Of a DNA stretch of 50,721 nucleotides, positions 18,346 to 26,819 are shown piece after piece. Position 1 is the stretch's first letter, and each line of letters starts with the position of its first letter. Under the pieces are notes generated by a model, which saw only the letters and a list, made by a program, of their open reading frames with translations, was not told where the DNA came from and searched no databases. This stretch comes from an uncultured Parasutterella sp. (GTDB lineage: Bacteria > Pseudomonadota > Gammaproteobacteria > Burkholderiales > Burkholderiaceae_F). A program made the translations under genes and the position numbers. The stretch covers positions 1 to 50,721 of the forward strand of contig CAAFTZ010000006.1 in NCBI GenBank assembly GCA_900766055.1. Reading direction: 5' to 3'.

Positions 18346-18823
18346 GTTCGAGGCGTTTTCTTTCCAGGGCGGCGAGAATGTTTTGCGGTACAAATCCGCT
18401 GACGTCTCCGCCCATCATGGCAATCTCTCGGACGAATGTGCCGCTGATGAACTGGAATTGTTCCGCCGGTGTAAGGAAGATCGTTTCAACTTCCGGCATG
18501 AGTTTTTGGTTCATTCCGGCCATCTGGAATTCATATTCAAAATCGCTGACGGCTCGAGCACCCCGAACGATACAAGTAGAGCCGTGTCGGCGTACGAAAT
18601 CGACTAAAAGCCCTTCAAAGCCCACAACCTCTACATTCGGAAAACCTTTAACGGCCCCCCTGGCCATTTGTACACGCTCTTCTAAGGTGAAAAGCGTGTG
18701 TTTCCTTTTGCTTTCGGCAACTGCAACGATGAGCTTCGGAAAAATCCAGCAAGCACGGCGAATAAGGTCTAAGTGCCCGTTGGTCAGGGGATCAAACGTA
18801 CCGGGGTAGGTTGCAGTAATCAT
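18326..18823 (-). CDS. coaD: Phosphopantetheine adenylyltransferase
   Basis: CoaD (165 aa) transfers AMP from ATP to 4'-phosphopantetheine to give dephospho-CoA, the fourth step of CoA synthesis. The nucleotidyltransferase motif is TYPGTFDPLTNGH, with His17 as the catalytic histidine, and the C-terminal ISGTFVRE matches the ISSTxxRE motif of the superfamily. The start overlaps the rsmD stop in an ATGA (18820-18823). The rsmD-coaD pair is common in bacteria. Its last 20 bases overlap the convergent HIT gene. Confidence 0.97.
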   Translation of the reverse strand: MITATYPGTFDPLTNGHLDLIRRACWIFPKLIVAVAESKRKHTLFTLEERVQMARGAVKGFPNVEVVGFEGLLVDFVRRHGSTCIVRGARAVSDFEYEFQMAGMNQKLMPEVETIFLTPAEQFQFISGTFVREIAMMGGDVSGFVPQNILAALERKRLELKQTSP

Positions 18824-19404
18824 GACGGGTTCTCGGTTTTTTGAGCTAAAAGCATATAGCTGGCGCCGGTTTTGAGACGGCGGACCGCACTGAGTGACAG
18901 AGAGGCAAGCATTTCATTGGAAATTTCCAGAGGGGACTCGACATACACCAGACCGTCCGAAGCAAGCATCGGCGCGCAGCGCTTCAGGGCTTTGAGCTGA
19001 AGCTCTGCAGCGAAGGGAGGATCGATAAAGACAAGATCGTACGGTGCGGAATCGGTGATACGAACGTCTGTCAGGGAGTTGCCGACAATAACCGTGAGGC
19101 CCTCGGCATTGAGTTTTTCGGCTGTTTGTTCAATGAACTGCGCTGCACGGCGATTAGTCTCACATAAAACGGCACGGCTTCCGCCGCGGCTTAGAAATTC
19201 AAAGGACAAGGCGCCAGAGCCCCCGAACATGTCCAAAGCACTGCGGCCCTCGAAGCCGCCGAGCAGAAAGGTCAGCCAATTAAACAGCGTTTCGCGCTGG
19301 CGGTCTCCGGTAGGTCTCAGACCGTCGGCATTCAAAACGGGGATATTTGTGCGTTTCCAGCATCCCCCGATGATCCTAACTTTACCGCTGTTGCTTGCCG
19401 GCAT
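18820..19404 (-). CDS. rsmD: 16S rRNA (guanine(966)-N2)-methyltransferase
   Basis: RsmD (194 aa) methylates G966 of 16S rRNA. I start it at the ATG at 19404 (MPASNSGKVRIIGG) because a GAGAG site lies at suitable spacing and the length then matches the family; the frame stays open to 19467. The SAM-binding segment is ALDMFGGSGALSFEFLSRG, and the catalytic D-P-P-F motif lies in DLVFIDPPF. It is divergent from ftsY across only 50 bases, so the two promoters must overlap or lie close together. Confidence 0.95.
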   Translation of the reverse strand: MPASNSGKVRIIGGCWKRTNIPVLNADGLRPTGDRQRETLFNWLTFLLGGFEGRSALDMFGGSGALSFEFLSRGGSRAVLCETNRRAAQFIEQTAEKLNAEGLTVIVGNSLTDVRITDSAPYDLVFIDPPFAAELQLKALKRCAPMLASDGLVYVESPLEISNEMLASLSLSAVRRLKTGASYMLLAQKTENPS

Positions 19405-19454
19405 TGCTAAACTCTCGTGTTGAAATAATTGAATTCTATTCAAAACGTACGCCA

Positions 19455-20402
19455 ATGAGTGAAACAAAAGAGAAAACGGGTTGGTTCGCCCGGTTAAAGC
19501 AGGGTTTAAGAAAGACCCAGGTCAATTTGGTCGGTATCTTTACCGGCGGTGTGGTTGATGAAGCGTTCTTGGAAGATTTGGAATTCCAGATGATTTCCGC
19601 CGATATCGGCGTGGAGACCAGCGCTCTGATCCTTGAGAGATTAAGAGAAAGAATCAAACTCAAAGGGCTGAAGACGCAGGACGAAGTAAAAGTCGCCCTG
19701 AAAGAAATCATTGCCGATATTCTGCGGCCCTGTGAGGCATCCCTTAATTTTGACGAGCATAAGCCGCTTGTCATCATGATGTGCGGGGTCAACGGCGCGG
19801 GCAAAACGACGACGATCGGAAAATTAGCTAAACATTTTGCGCAGCTGAACAAAAAAGTCCTTCTGGCTGCGGCTGATACCTTCAGAGCGGCTGCAAAGGA
19901 ACAACTGGCTGTCTGGGGAGATCGCAATCAGATCGAAGTGATTTCTCAGGAAAAAGGAGATCCCGCTTCTGTGGCTTATGATGCCATTTCTTCCGGCCGT
20001 AAAAAAGGCATGGATATTGTGATGGTGGATACCGCGGGAAGACTGCCGACACAGATGAATCTCATGAACGAGCTCGCCCGAATCCGTAAGGTTCAGGGAA
20101 AAGCTATGGAGGGAGCTCCGCACGAAGTGATTCTGGTGCTTGACGGCACAAACGGCCAGAATGCGTTGATGCAGGCTAAAGCATTTGATGAGTCTGCAGG
20201 ACTGACCGGTTTGATTATTACTAAGCTGGACGGGACCGCCAAAGGCGGCGTTCTTGTAGCCTTGGCAAATTCTCGGGAAAAACCGCTGCCGATTTATTAC
20301 ATAGGGGTCGGAGAGACCATTGACGACCTTCAGCCCTTCAAGGCGGATGAATTTGCCGCTGCGCTTATCGGTTTGGATCAGATCGGCGGGGCAACTAAAT
20401 GA
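19455..20402 (+). CDS. ftsY: Signal recognition particle receptor FtsY
   Basis: FtsY (315 aa) is the SRP receptor GTPase that docks ribosomes making membrane proteins at the SecYEG translocon. From the ATG at 19455 the protein contains only the N and G domains. The long acidic A domain of the enteric homologue is missing; a short basic N-terminus (FARLKQGLRKTQ) may serve as membrane anchor. GTPase motifs are G1 GVNGAGKTTTIGK (from about residue 111), the DTFRAAAKEQL insertion segment, DTAGR, and TKLDGTAKGG. It opens the cluster ftsY-ppx-ftsE-ftsX-rpoH-trmL, and its stop overlaps ppx in an ATGA. Confidence 0.97.
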   Translation: MSETKEKTGWFARLKQGLRKTQVNLVGIFTGGVVDEAFLEDLEFQMISADIGVETSALILERLRERIKLKGLKTQDEVKVALKEIIADILRPCEASLNFDEHKPLVIMMCGVNGAGKTTTIGKLAKHFAQLNKKVLLAAADTFRAAAKEQLAVWGDRNQIEVISQEKGDPASVAYDAISSGRKKGMDIVMVDTAGRLPTQMNLMNELARIRKVQGKAMEGAPHEVILVLDGTNGQNALMQAKAFDESAGLTGLIITKLDGTAKGGVLVALANSREKPLPIYYIGVGETIDDLQPFKADEFAAALIGLDQIGGATK

Positions 20403-21862
20403 AGCTTGCAGCGATAGACTTGGGAAGCAACAGCTTCCGTTTGGAAATTGCCCGAGTTGAAGGCGAGCGCATTATTACCGAGGGCAGCTGGAAAGAAACG
20501 ATACGTTTGGCGGCCGGTATCGATAAAGACGGTAATCTGACGCCCGAGGCTCAGGACAGAGGACTGAATGCCCTGGCCCGCATTGCAGAAAAGATCCGCG
20601 GGCTGCCGAGGAACCATATCCGTGCGGTCGGCACTCAAACGCTTAGAGCGGCAAAAAATTCTCAGGAATTTATTGAGCGCGCGGAAAAGATTTTGGACTG
20701 CAAAGTTGAAATTCTTCGAGGTAAAGAAGAAGCGAGACTCGTGTTTCAAGGCTGCAGCTTTGCGCTTCCGCCTTCGAACGAAACACGACTGATCGTGGAT
20801 ATCGGAGGCGCCTCGACAGAGTGCGTGATCGGACGAGGCCACGACATGATTGAGGGCGAGTCCTTTCACGTGGGCTGCGTCAACACCTCGGTGACTTTCT
20901 TTAAAGACCGAAAAATCACGGCTCAAAGCATGCGTCGCGCTATTCTGTCGGCGGCCTCGGTGCTCGACGGCAGCGAATATAAGTTCGTTAAAGGAAATTG
21001 GCAGGAAGCGTTCGGCTCCTCCGGTACGGTCAGCGCCGTTTCTTCCATTCTTGCCGCTCTGAAGATTACTGACGGCTCTATCACGCTTTACGCGCTCGAA
21101 CAGCTCAAGGATCGAGTGATCCATGCGGAAAGCATTGATAAGATCAAGTTCGACGGGTTAAAAGAGGATCGCAGAGAAGTGCTTGCGGGCGGTATTGCCG
21201 TTTTGATTGCAGTCTTCAATAAACTCAAAATTGACGTTATGAAAGTTGCTGACGGCGCGCTTCGCTACGGTATTTTGTACGACCTTGCCGGCCGTAAACT
21301 GCAGCGCGATCCTCGAGAAGCGTCTGTCGAGCGAATGATGGCTGCTTTCCACGTCGACAAAGAGCAGGCAAAGCGTGTCGGCGATATTGCGGTGAACCTT
21401 CTTAAAACCATGTCTTCTCACGTATCGGAAGACAGTGCTAGGTTCCTGAGATGGGCGGCTGATTTGCATGAAACGGGATTAACCCTCTCGCGCAGCGATT
21501 ATCATAAACATAGCGAATATTTGATTAAAAACAGCGATATTGCAGGCTTTTCCAGGCGTGAACAGGAAAAATTGGCTGCCTTGGTACTCGGACATCGCGG
21601 AAACCTGAAAAAAGTCGAAATGCTGCTTGCGGCCAAACAGAGCGCTGAATTGCTGTTCTGCTTACGGATAGCCACTATTGTTGCTCATGCTCGCCAGGAA
21701 ATTGAGCTGCCGAAATTGGAAGCGACATTCCATGGACACTCCTTCTGCCTTTATGTTCCGAGAGCATGGCTGAAAGATCATCCTGTGGTCGAGTATTTGC
21801 TTGAAGAAGAAAAGGCTACCTGGGCCAAGGTTGATTACCGATTTGACTTGATAGCGATATGA
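20399..21862 (+). CDS. ppx: Ppx/GppA-family exopolyphosphatase
   Basis: This 487-aa protein belongs to the Ppx/GppA phosphatases, which remove terminal phosphate from polyphosphate or from pppGpp. The actin-like ATPase-fold motifs are visible: AIDLGSNSFRLEIA at the start and VDIGGASTECVIG near residue 137. The second half (from about 310) is the helical HD-like domain. Family members with this length usually act on polyphosphate, but a GppA activity cannot be excluded. It is inserted between ftsY and ftsE and is coupled to both by ATGA overlaps, which differs from the enteric ftsY-ftsE-ftsX order. A polyphosphate kinase 2 gene is also in this window (44772-45980). Confidence 0.9.
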   Translation: MKLAAIDLGSNSFRLEIARVEGERIITEGSWKETIRLAAGIDKDGNLTPEAQDRGLNALARIAEKIRGLPRNHIRAVGTQTLRAAKNSQEFIERAEKILDCKVEILRGKEEARLVFQGCSFALPPSNETRLIVDIGGASTECVIGRGHDMIEGESFHVGCVNTSVTFFKDRKITAQSMRRAILSAASVLDGSEYKFVKGNWQEAFGSSGTVSAVSSILAALKITDGSITLYALEQLKDRVIHAESIDKIKFDGLKEDRREVLAGGIAVLIAVFNKLKIDVMKVADGALRYGILYDLAGRKLQRDPREASVERMMAAFHVDKEQAKRVGDIAVNLLKTMSSHVSEDSARFLRWAADLHETGLTLSRSDYHKHSEYLIKNSDIAGFSRREQEKLAALVLGHRGNLKKVEMLLAAKQSAELLFCLRIATIVAHARQEIELPKLEATFHGHSFCLYVPRAWLKDHPVVEYLLEEEKATWAKVDYRFDLIAI

Positions 21863-22512
21863 AGACGATAGTGAGAATGGTCGACGTTCCGATTAACGAT
21901 TGGAACAACCAAACCAAGGGAACGGTGACGCTGGAGATTGTCGACGGAGAGTTTGTTCTCCTTCAGGGCCCCAACGGTTCGGGTAAGTCGTACCTTCTCA
22001 ACTTAATGGCAGCCTTGAGAGTCCCTCGCGTGGGCGAGGTGTTTCTTGAGGGCAAGCGTCTGACAACGATGCGTGAGCGGCAAAAGAGGGCATGGCGTGC
22101 AGGATTAGGCCTCATACCATCCGAGCCGGTGCTCTTGAACGGCTATACCGTTTTGGAAGGCCTGGCTTTGACGGCCCAGCTCCTGGGCAAGAGCGCTGCA
22201 GACGCGAAACGCAATGCGCTGGAAAGTGCTTCTCTCTGCGGTTTAGATCCTTATTTGAACGCTAGGGCAGAAAGCCTTTCCGTGGGCGTCAAAAAGCGTG
22301 TTGTCATCGCCCGCTCGCTGGTCAACCAGCCGCGTTTGATTCTTGCGGATTCTCCATTGGAAGGGCTGGATGATCAGGCCCAGGAGGAGTTTCTCTACAT
22401 TTGCACCAAGCTGAGCCAAGTCGGTTATCCGATCGTGATGACCTCAAGCTATATGCTTCCGTTTGAAATCGCTGCGCTGCGTTGTGTTGAGCTCGCGGGA
22501 GAGAAAAAATGA
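21859..22512 (+). CDS. ftsE: FtsE-like ABC ATPase with degenerate catalytic motifs
   Basis: This 217-aa protein aligns along its whole length with FtsE, the ATPase that works with FtsX to drive septal wall hydrolysis through EnvC. Walker A is intact (G37-PNGSGK-S44) and the D-loop keeps G169-L-D. The other catalytic elements are altered. The Q-loop reads IPSE (Ser88 in place of Gln). The signature reads LSVGV (140-144) in place of LSGGE. Walker B ends D164-S165, so the catalytic Glu is Ser. The H-loop reads TSSY (195-198) and lacks the His. Such a protein may bind ATP but should hydrolyse it poorly. ATGA overlaps join it to ppx and ftsX. The frame is clean, so this is divergence rather than a broken gene. 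Confidence 0.85.
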   Translation: MKTIVRMVDVPINDWNNQTKGTVTLEIVDGEFVLLQGPNGSGKSYLLNLMAALRVPRVGEVFLEGKRLTTMRERQKRAWRAGLGLIPSEPVLLNGYTVLEGLALTAQLLGKSAADAKRNALESASLCGLDPYLNARAESLSVGVKKRVVIARSLVNQPRLILADSPLEGLDDQAQEEFLYICTKLSQVGYPIVMTSSYMLPFEIAALRCVELAGEKK

Positions 22513-23363
22513 TCACAATGCGGGACCGTGTGCGCAGGCCGATTCAAGCTAACTTAAAGCGTTTTATTTTTGTCGTCGTGGTTTTCTCTCTCGCGCTCTG
22601 TCTTTTGGGACAAATCGCTCTGAGTTTCTACTGCTTCTATGACAGTCATCGCGGCGTTATGGGAGACGAGGTCAGTGTCTTTTTAGACTCTTCTTTGACG
22701 GATGCTCAGCGCAAAAAAGCTCAGGAACAGATTCGGGCGCTTGCGCCGATTACCGAGCTCAGAGAAATAAAGCCGACCGACGTCTTAGAAAAAGATATTT
22801 TAAAGCTTGTTGGGGACAGAAAGAAAATCCCGACGATGTTAGCTCTTCAGTTTCCCTCGGACACACGCTACATCGATATTGAGGGCGCGGTGAAATCCAT
22901 CGAAAAAGTCAAAGGCGTTGAAGGCGTGACGGCCAATCTCGACTGGATCAAGAAACGTCATTCGCTCCGAGAGGCTATTGCACTGGGGATGTTCGCGTTC
23001 GGAGCGCCGGCGGTGACGTTAGTTTGCCTGCTGATATTTCAAAATTCCCTCAGGCTCTCGGCATTTTTTCGTAGCGAGAGAGAACTGCTTCTGATGTTGG
23101 GTGCAAGTGACTGGGCTGTACGCGGACCGCAGATGATTGCGGCGGCTCTAAGTTCCGTGCTCGGCTGCATTATCGGCGGTGTTTTGCTTCTGGTGACGAC
23201 ACTTGCCTCCGTGCCGCTGCTCGAGGAGGCCTTTGAGCTTACGCTGATGCCGCATTGGTCTGTTTTTGCGGCCGTCTACTTATCTGTATCTTTGGCGACC
23301 ATCTTGTTAAGCGTGATTGTATCGTACTTTATCGCAGGGGCAACCACCCCTCGGACGTTCTAA
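22509..23363 (+). CDS. ftsX: Cell-division permease-like protein FtsX
   Basis: FtsX (284 aa) has the family's layout of four membrane helices: one near residues 20-44, a periplasmic domain of about 110 residues that recruits EnvC in known systems, then three helices (about 158-178, 205-228 and 245-270). The cytoplasmic N-terminus is short (MITMRDRVRRPIQANLKR), which makes the protein shorter than the enteric homologue of about 350. It overlaps ftsE by ATGA, and rpoH begins 30 bases downstream, the order known from many proteobacteria. The protein lacks transporter function in the family; it transmits a conformational signal across the membrane. Confidence 0.92.
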   Translation: MITMRDRVRRPIQANLKRFIFVVVVFSLALCLLGQIALSFYCFYDSHRGVMGDEVSVFLDSSLTDAQRKKAQEQIRALAPITELREIKPTDVLEKDILKLVGDRKKIPTMLALQFPSDTRYIDIEGAVKSIEKVKGVEGVTANLDWIKKRHSLREAIALGMFAFGAPAVTLVCLLIFQNSLRLSAFFRSERELLLMLGASDWAVRGPQMIAAALSSVLGCIIGGVLLLVTTLASVPLLEEAFELTLMPHWSVFAAVYLSVSLATILLSVIVSYFIAGATTPRTF

Positions 23364-23393
23364 GGCTTGACTTGAGGATTACAATTTTCCTCG

Positions 23394-24306
<913 letters not shown>

Positions 24307-24314
<8 letters not shown>

Positions 24315-24777
24315 TATTGTTTTGGTACACCCTGAAATTCCGCCCAACACCGGAAATATTATTCGCTTGTCTGCGAATACGGGATGCAAGCTTTATCTGA
24401 TTGAGCCGCTGGGCTTTAACTTTGAAGACAAACATATGAAGCGGGCGGGGCTGGATTATTGGGAATATGCCGATATCAAACGTTTCCCCAGCTATGAAGC
24501 TTTCCTGGAGACAGAAAAGCCCGACCGCGATCGAATGTTTGCCATGACGACGAAAGCTCAGCAGCTGGTTCAGGACGTGATCTTCCAGCCGGGCGACTGG
24601 TTTGTTTTCGGTTCGGAAGGGTCAGGGCTCCCTCAGGAGGTCAGAGCTTTATTCGACCCGGCGCATATGGTTCGTCTGCCGATGCGTCCTAAAAATCGCT
24701 CCTTAAATTTATCGAATTCCGTTGCAATTACCGTCTATGAAGCCTGGCGCCAGTGCGGATTCGAAGGCGGAATCTAA
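24307..24777 (+). CDS. trmL: tRNA (cytidine(34)-2'-O)-methyltransferase
   Basis: TrmL (156 aa) is a SPOUT-class enzyme that methylates the ribose of the wobble base in certain leucine tRNAs. The start NIVLVHPEIPPNTGNIIRL and the C-terminal knot region with FGSEGSGLP and RLPMRPKNRSLNLSNSVAI are diagnostic. It overlaps the end of rpoH by eight bases. Downstream lies a hairpin that terminates the convergent secB gene. Confidence 0.95.
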
Positions 24778-24790
24778 AACAACGCATACG

Positions 24791-24820
24791 AAAAAGCCGC
24801 CCTCAGATCAGGAAGGCGGC
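24791..24820 (-). terminator. Intrinsic terminator of secB
   Basis: A GC-rich 6-bp stem (24796-24801 with 24815-24820) is followed on the minus strand by a run of five T residues (24791-24795), the classical form, downstream of secB. It may also slow transcription from trmL, although the plus side has only a weak T run. Confidence 0.75.
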
Positions 24821-24844
24821 CTATTAAATTAACTGAACAACGGA

Positions 24845-25357
24845 TTACTGAACGGTCTTGTCTTCAGCAGCTGTGGCAGCCTGCTGCTCCTGCATTCTCT
24901 GAGCAAAGTAGGCTTCAAAGTTAATTTCACCCAAGTAGACCGGCGGCATGCCTGCACGAGTCAGAAGATCGGAGACATTGCTGCGGAGGTACGGGTAAAT
25001 TGTGGACGGGCAGGTAATGCCAAGAACCATGGTCTTATGTTCTTCCTGAAATCCCTTCAGGAGGAAGATACCAGCCTGTTTGCACTCAACCAGAAAAACG
25101 GTTCTGTCTTCGTTATTGATTTTGGTCTTGGCTGTGACAGTTGCACGAACAACAACTTCGTAGAGGTCGGGCTGAGCCAGACCATGTTCGGAGACGTCGA
25201 GCTGGATGTCGACCTGAGGAGCTTCGGGAGCTAAGAAGATCTCGGGAGCATTGGGCATTTCGAGAGAAGCGTCTTTCAGGTAAATGCGCTGAACGGCAAA
25301 CTGAGGAGCTTCTTCCTGAGGCGTTGCTTCAGGAGTTGTGTTTTCGTTTTCTGCCAT
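24845..25357 (-). CDS. secB: Protein-export chaperone SecB
   Basis: SecB (170 aa) is the tetrameric chaperone that keeps preproteins unfolded and hands them to SecA. The core begins at PQFAVQRIYLKDASLEMPNA and contains the family segments ITCPSTIYPYLRSNVSDL and GMPPVYLGEINFEAYF. The N-terminal tail is rich in E, T and P, and the C-terminal tail ends with a variable Gln/Ala-rich stretch. It follows the rhodanese-like gene by 49 bases. In many relatives grxC lies between these two genes; no grxC is present here. Confidence 0.96.
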   Translation of the reverse strand: MAENENTTPEATPQEEAPQFAVQRIYLKDASLEMPNAPEIFLAPEAPQVDIQLDVSEHGLAQPDLYEVVVRATVTAKTKINNEDRTVFLVECKQAGIFLLKGFQEEHKTMVLGITCPSTIYPYLRSNVSDLLTRAGMPPVYLGEINFEAYFAQRMQEQQAATAAEDKTVQ

Positions 25358-25406
25358 TTTTAATCCTTTACAGATAAGTAGAGTTAAGTTGTGAATCTAG
25401 CGGGCC

Positions 25407-25844
25407 TTAGGCCTTTTTCTTTTTGTTGCTGCGGCGGTTGATTTCCAATCCGGTCAGCGGAAGCTTAGCTGCCTGCCATGCAACAAGGCCGCCTTCTAAG
25501 ACATAGACGTCGGAAAAGCCTTTGCTCTTAAACTGTTTGAGTTCCTGCTGAGCGCGTCTGCCGTTTTGTGTGACGAGAATGACGGGACGGTTTTTATCGA
25601 GTGTTTCCATGCGGGAAACCAGATCGGCCGCCGGGATGTTAACTGCTCCGGCTAAAGAGCCTTTGGAGTATTCATTCGGAGTTCTAACGTCAACGAGCTG
25701 AGCATCTTTGTCATTTACTTGGATGACCACTTCGGCGGGACTTAATCCTGAATTTTTGGATTTAGAAAGAGACGGAAAAGCCAAAAGGATTGCCGAACCT
25801 ACAAACGTAATGATCAGCAGAATGTTTTCAGTAATGAAATCCAT
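25407..25844 (-). CDS. Membrane-anchored rhodanese-like protein without active-site cysteine
   Basis: The product (145 aa from the ATG at 25844) has one N-terminal membrane helix (about 8-24) and a rhodanese domain (about 36-135), with the conserved VDVRTPNEYSKGSLAGAVNIP segment. The active loop reads T92-Q-N-G-R-R97, where sulfurtransferases have a cysteine at position 92. The protein contains no cysteine anywhere, so classical thiosulfate sulfurtransferase activity is very unlikely. It resembles the YibN type next to secB in other proteobacteria. The basic C-terminal tail (RRSNKKKKA) is on the same side as the domain. Function is unknown. The divergent gap to gpmA (25845-26060) holds promoters that I cannot place reliably. 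Confidence 0.85.
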   Translation of the reverse strand: MDFITENILLIITFVGSAILLAFPSLSKSKNSGLSPAEVVIQVNDKDAQLVDVRTPNEYSKGSLAGAVNIPAADLVSRMETLDKNRPVILVTQNGRRAQQELKQFKSKGFSDVYVLEGGLVAWQAAKLPLTGLEINRRSNKKKKA

Positions 25845-26060
25845 GTTCGAGAGAAGCAAAAATAGTAAACCTTGGGTCCTCGGGCAAAGCCTTGAGGATG
25901 CTAAAGAGGGGATTATATCCAACTGAACTCCTTACTCCAAATAAATATTTGAATCGCTGAGATTTAGGAGAAGTTTTTTCCGACTTTTTTCATGGACGGG
26001 TGTTTAAGCGCCCCGCACTGTTAAAATTATTCTTTTGTCAGTACTTGCTTGGAAGAGACC

Positions 26061-26810
26061 ATGTACAAAATCGTTTTAATGCGCCACGGCGAAAGCCAGT
26101 GGAACCTCGAAAATCGTTTTACAGGCTGGGTTGATGTTGATTTGACGGAAAAAGGGCGCGAAGAGGCTGCTCGTGCCGGTGAAATCCTGAAGGCCGAAGG
26201 TTACGAATTCGATCTTTGCTATACCTCCGTGCTAAAGAGAGCCATCCGGACATTGTGGATTACGCTCGACAAGCTCGATGCCATGTATCTTCCCGTCATC
26301 CATGACTGGCGCCTTAACGAACGTCATTACGGTGCACTCCAGGGATTAAACAAGAAAGAAACCGCGGCTAACTTCGGTGACGAGCAAGTGCTGATTTGGA
26401 GACGTTCCTATGATGTTCCGCCTCCCGCTCTGGAAAAAGATAATCCTATGTGGCCCGGATTTGATCCGCGCTACAAGCATGTCCCTGCAGAGGAACTTCC
26501 TTTGACAGAGTGCCTGGCAGATACCGTTGCCCGAGTCGTTCCCTACTGGGAAAATGAAATCGTTCCGAACATTAAAGCGGGCCGCAAGATTTTAATTACC
26601 GCGCACGGCAACTCTTTGCGTTCTCTGATTAAGCATTTGGACAATATATCCGATAAGGACATTGTGGGCGTGAACGTTCCGACAGCAGTGCCTTTGGTTT
26701 ACGAACTTGATGAGAACATGCGTCCGATCCGCAGCTACTATTTGGGCGACCAAGAAGCGATTAAGCAGAAGATGGCGGCAGTAGCGGCTCAGGGTAAGGC
26801 CGGTAAATAA
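26061..26810 (+). CDS. gpmA: 2,3-bisphosphoglycerate-dependent phosphoglycerate mutase
   Basis: GpmA (249 aa) interconverts 3- and 2-phosphoglycerate in glycolysis and gluconeogenesis. The catalytic histidines are His9 (in MRHGESQWN) and His182 (in AHGNSLRSL); the loop LNERHYGALQGLNK is typical of the dPGM group. I use the ATG at 26061, with GGAAGAG just upstream; an in-frame TTG at 26049 is less likely. It is followed nine bases later by envC, the same neighbour order seen in several betaproteobacteria. Confidence 0.96.
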   Translation: MYKIVLMRHGESQWNLENRFTGWVDVDLTEKGREEAARAGEILKAEGYEFDLCYTSVLKRAIRTLWITLDKLDAMYLPVIHDWRLNERHYGALQGLNKKETAANFGDEQVLIWRRSYDVPPPALEKDNPMWPGFDPRYKHVPAEELPLTECLADTVARVVPYWENEIVPNIKAGRKILITAHGNSLRSLIKHLDNISDKDIVGVNVPTAVPLVYELDENMRPIRSYYLGDQEAIKQKMAAVAAQGKAGK

Positions 26811-26819
26811 AACTTACTG

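Noticed and set aside
21859..22512. ftsE as a pseudogene
   Set aside because: The frame is intact, full length and overlapped with both neighbours, and the altered residues are confined to catalytic motifs while the fold residues are kept.
23367..23385. TTGACT and TACAAT as a promoter for rpoH
   Set aside because: The two hexamers are only seven bases apart, far too close for a sigma-70 promoter.
26049..26060. Upstream TTG start for gpmA
   Set aside because: The GGAAGAG lying inside this stretch is the ribosome-binding site for the ATG at 26061, which also gives the standard N-terminus.
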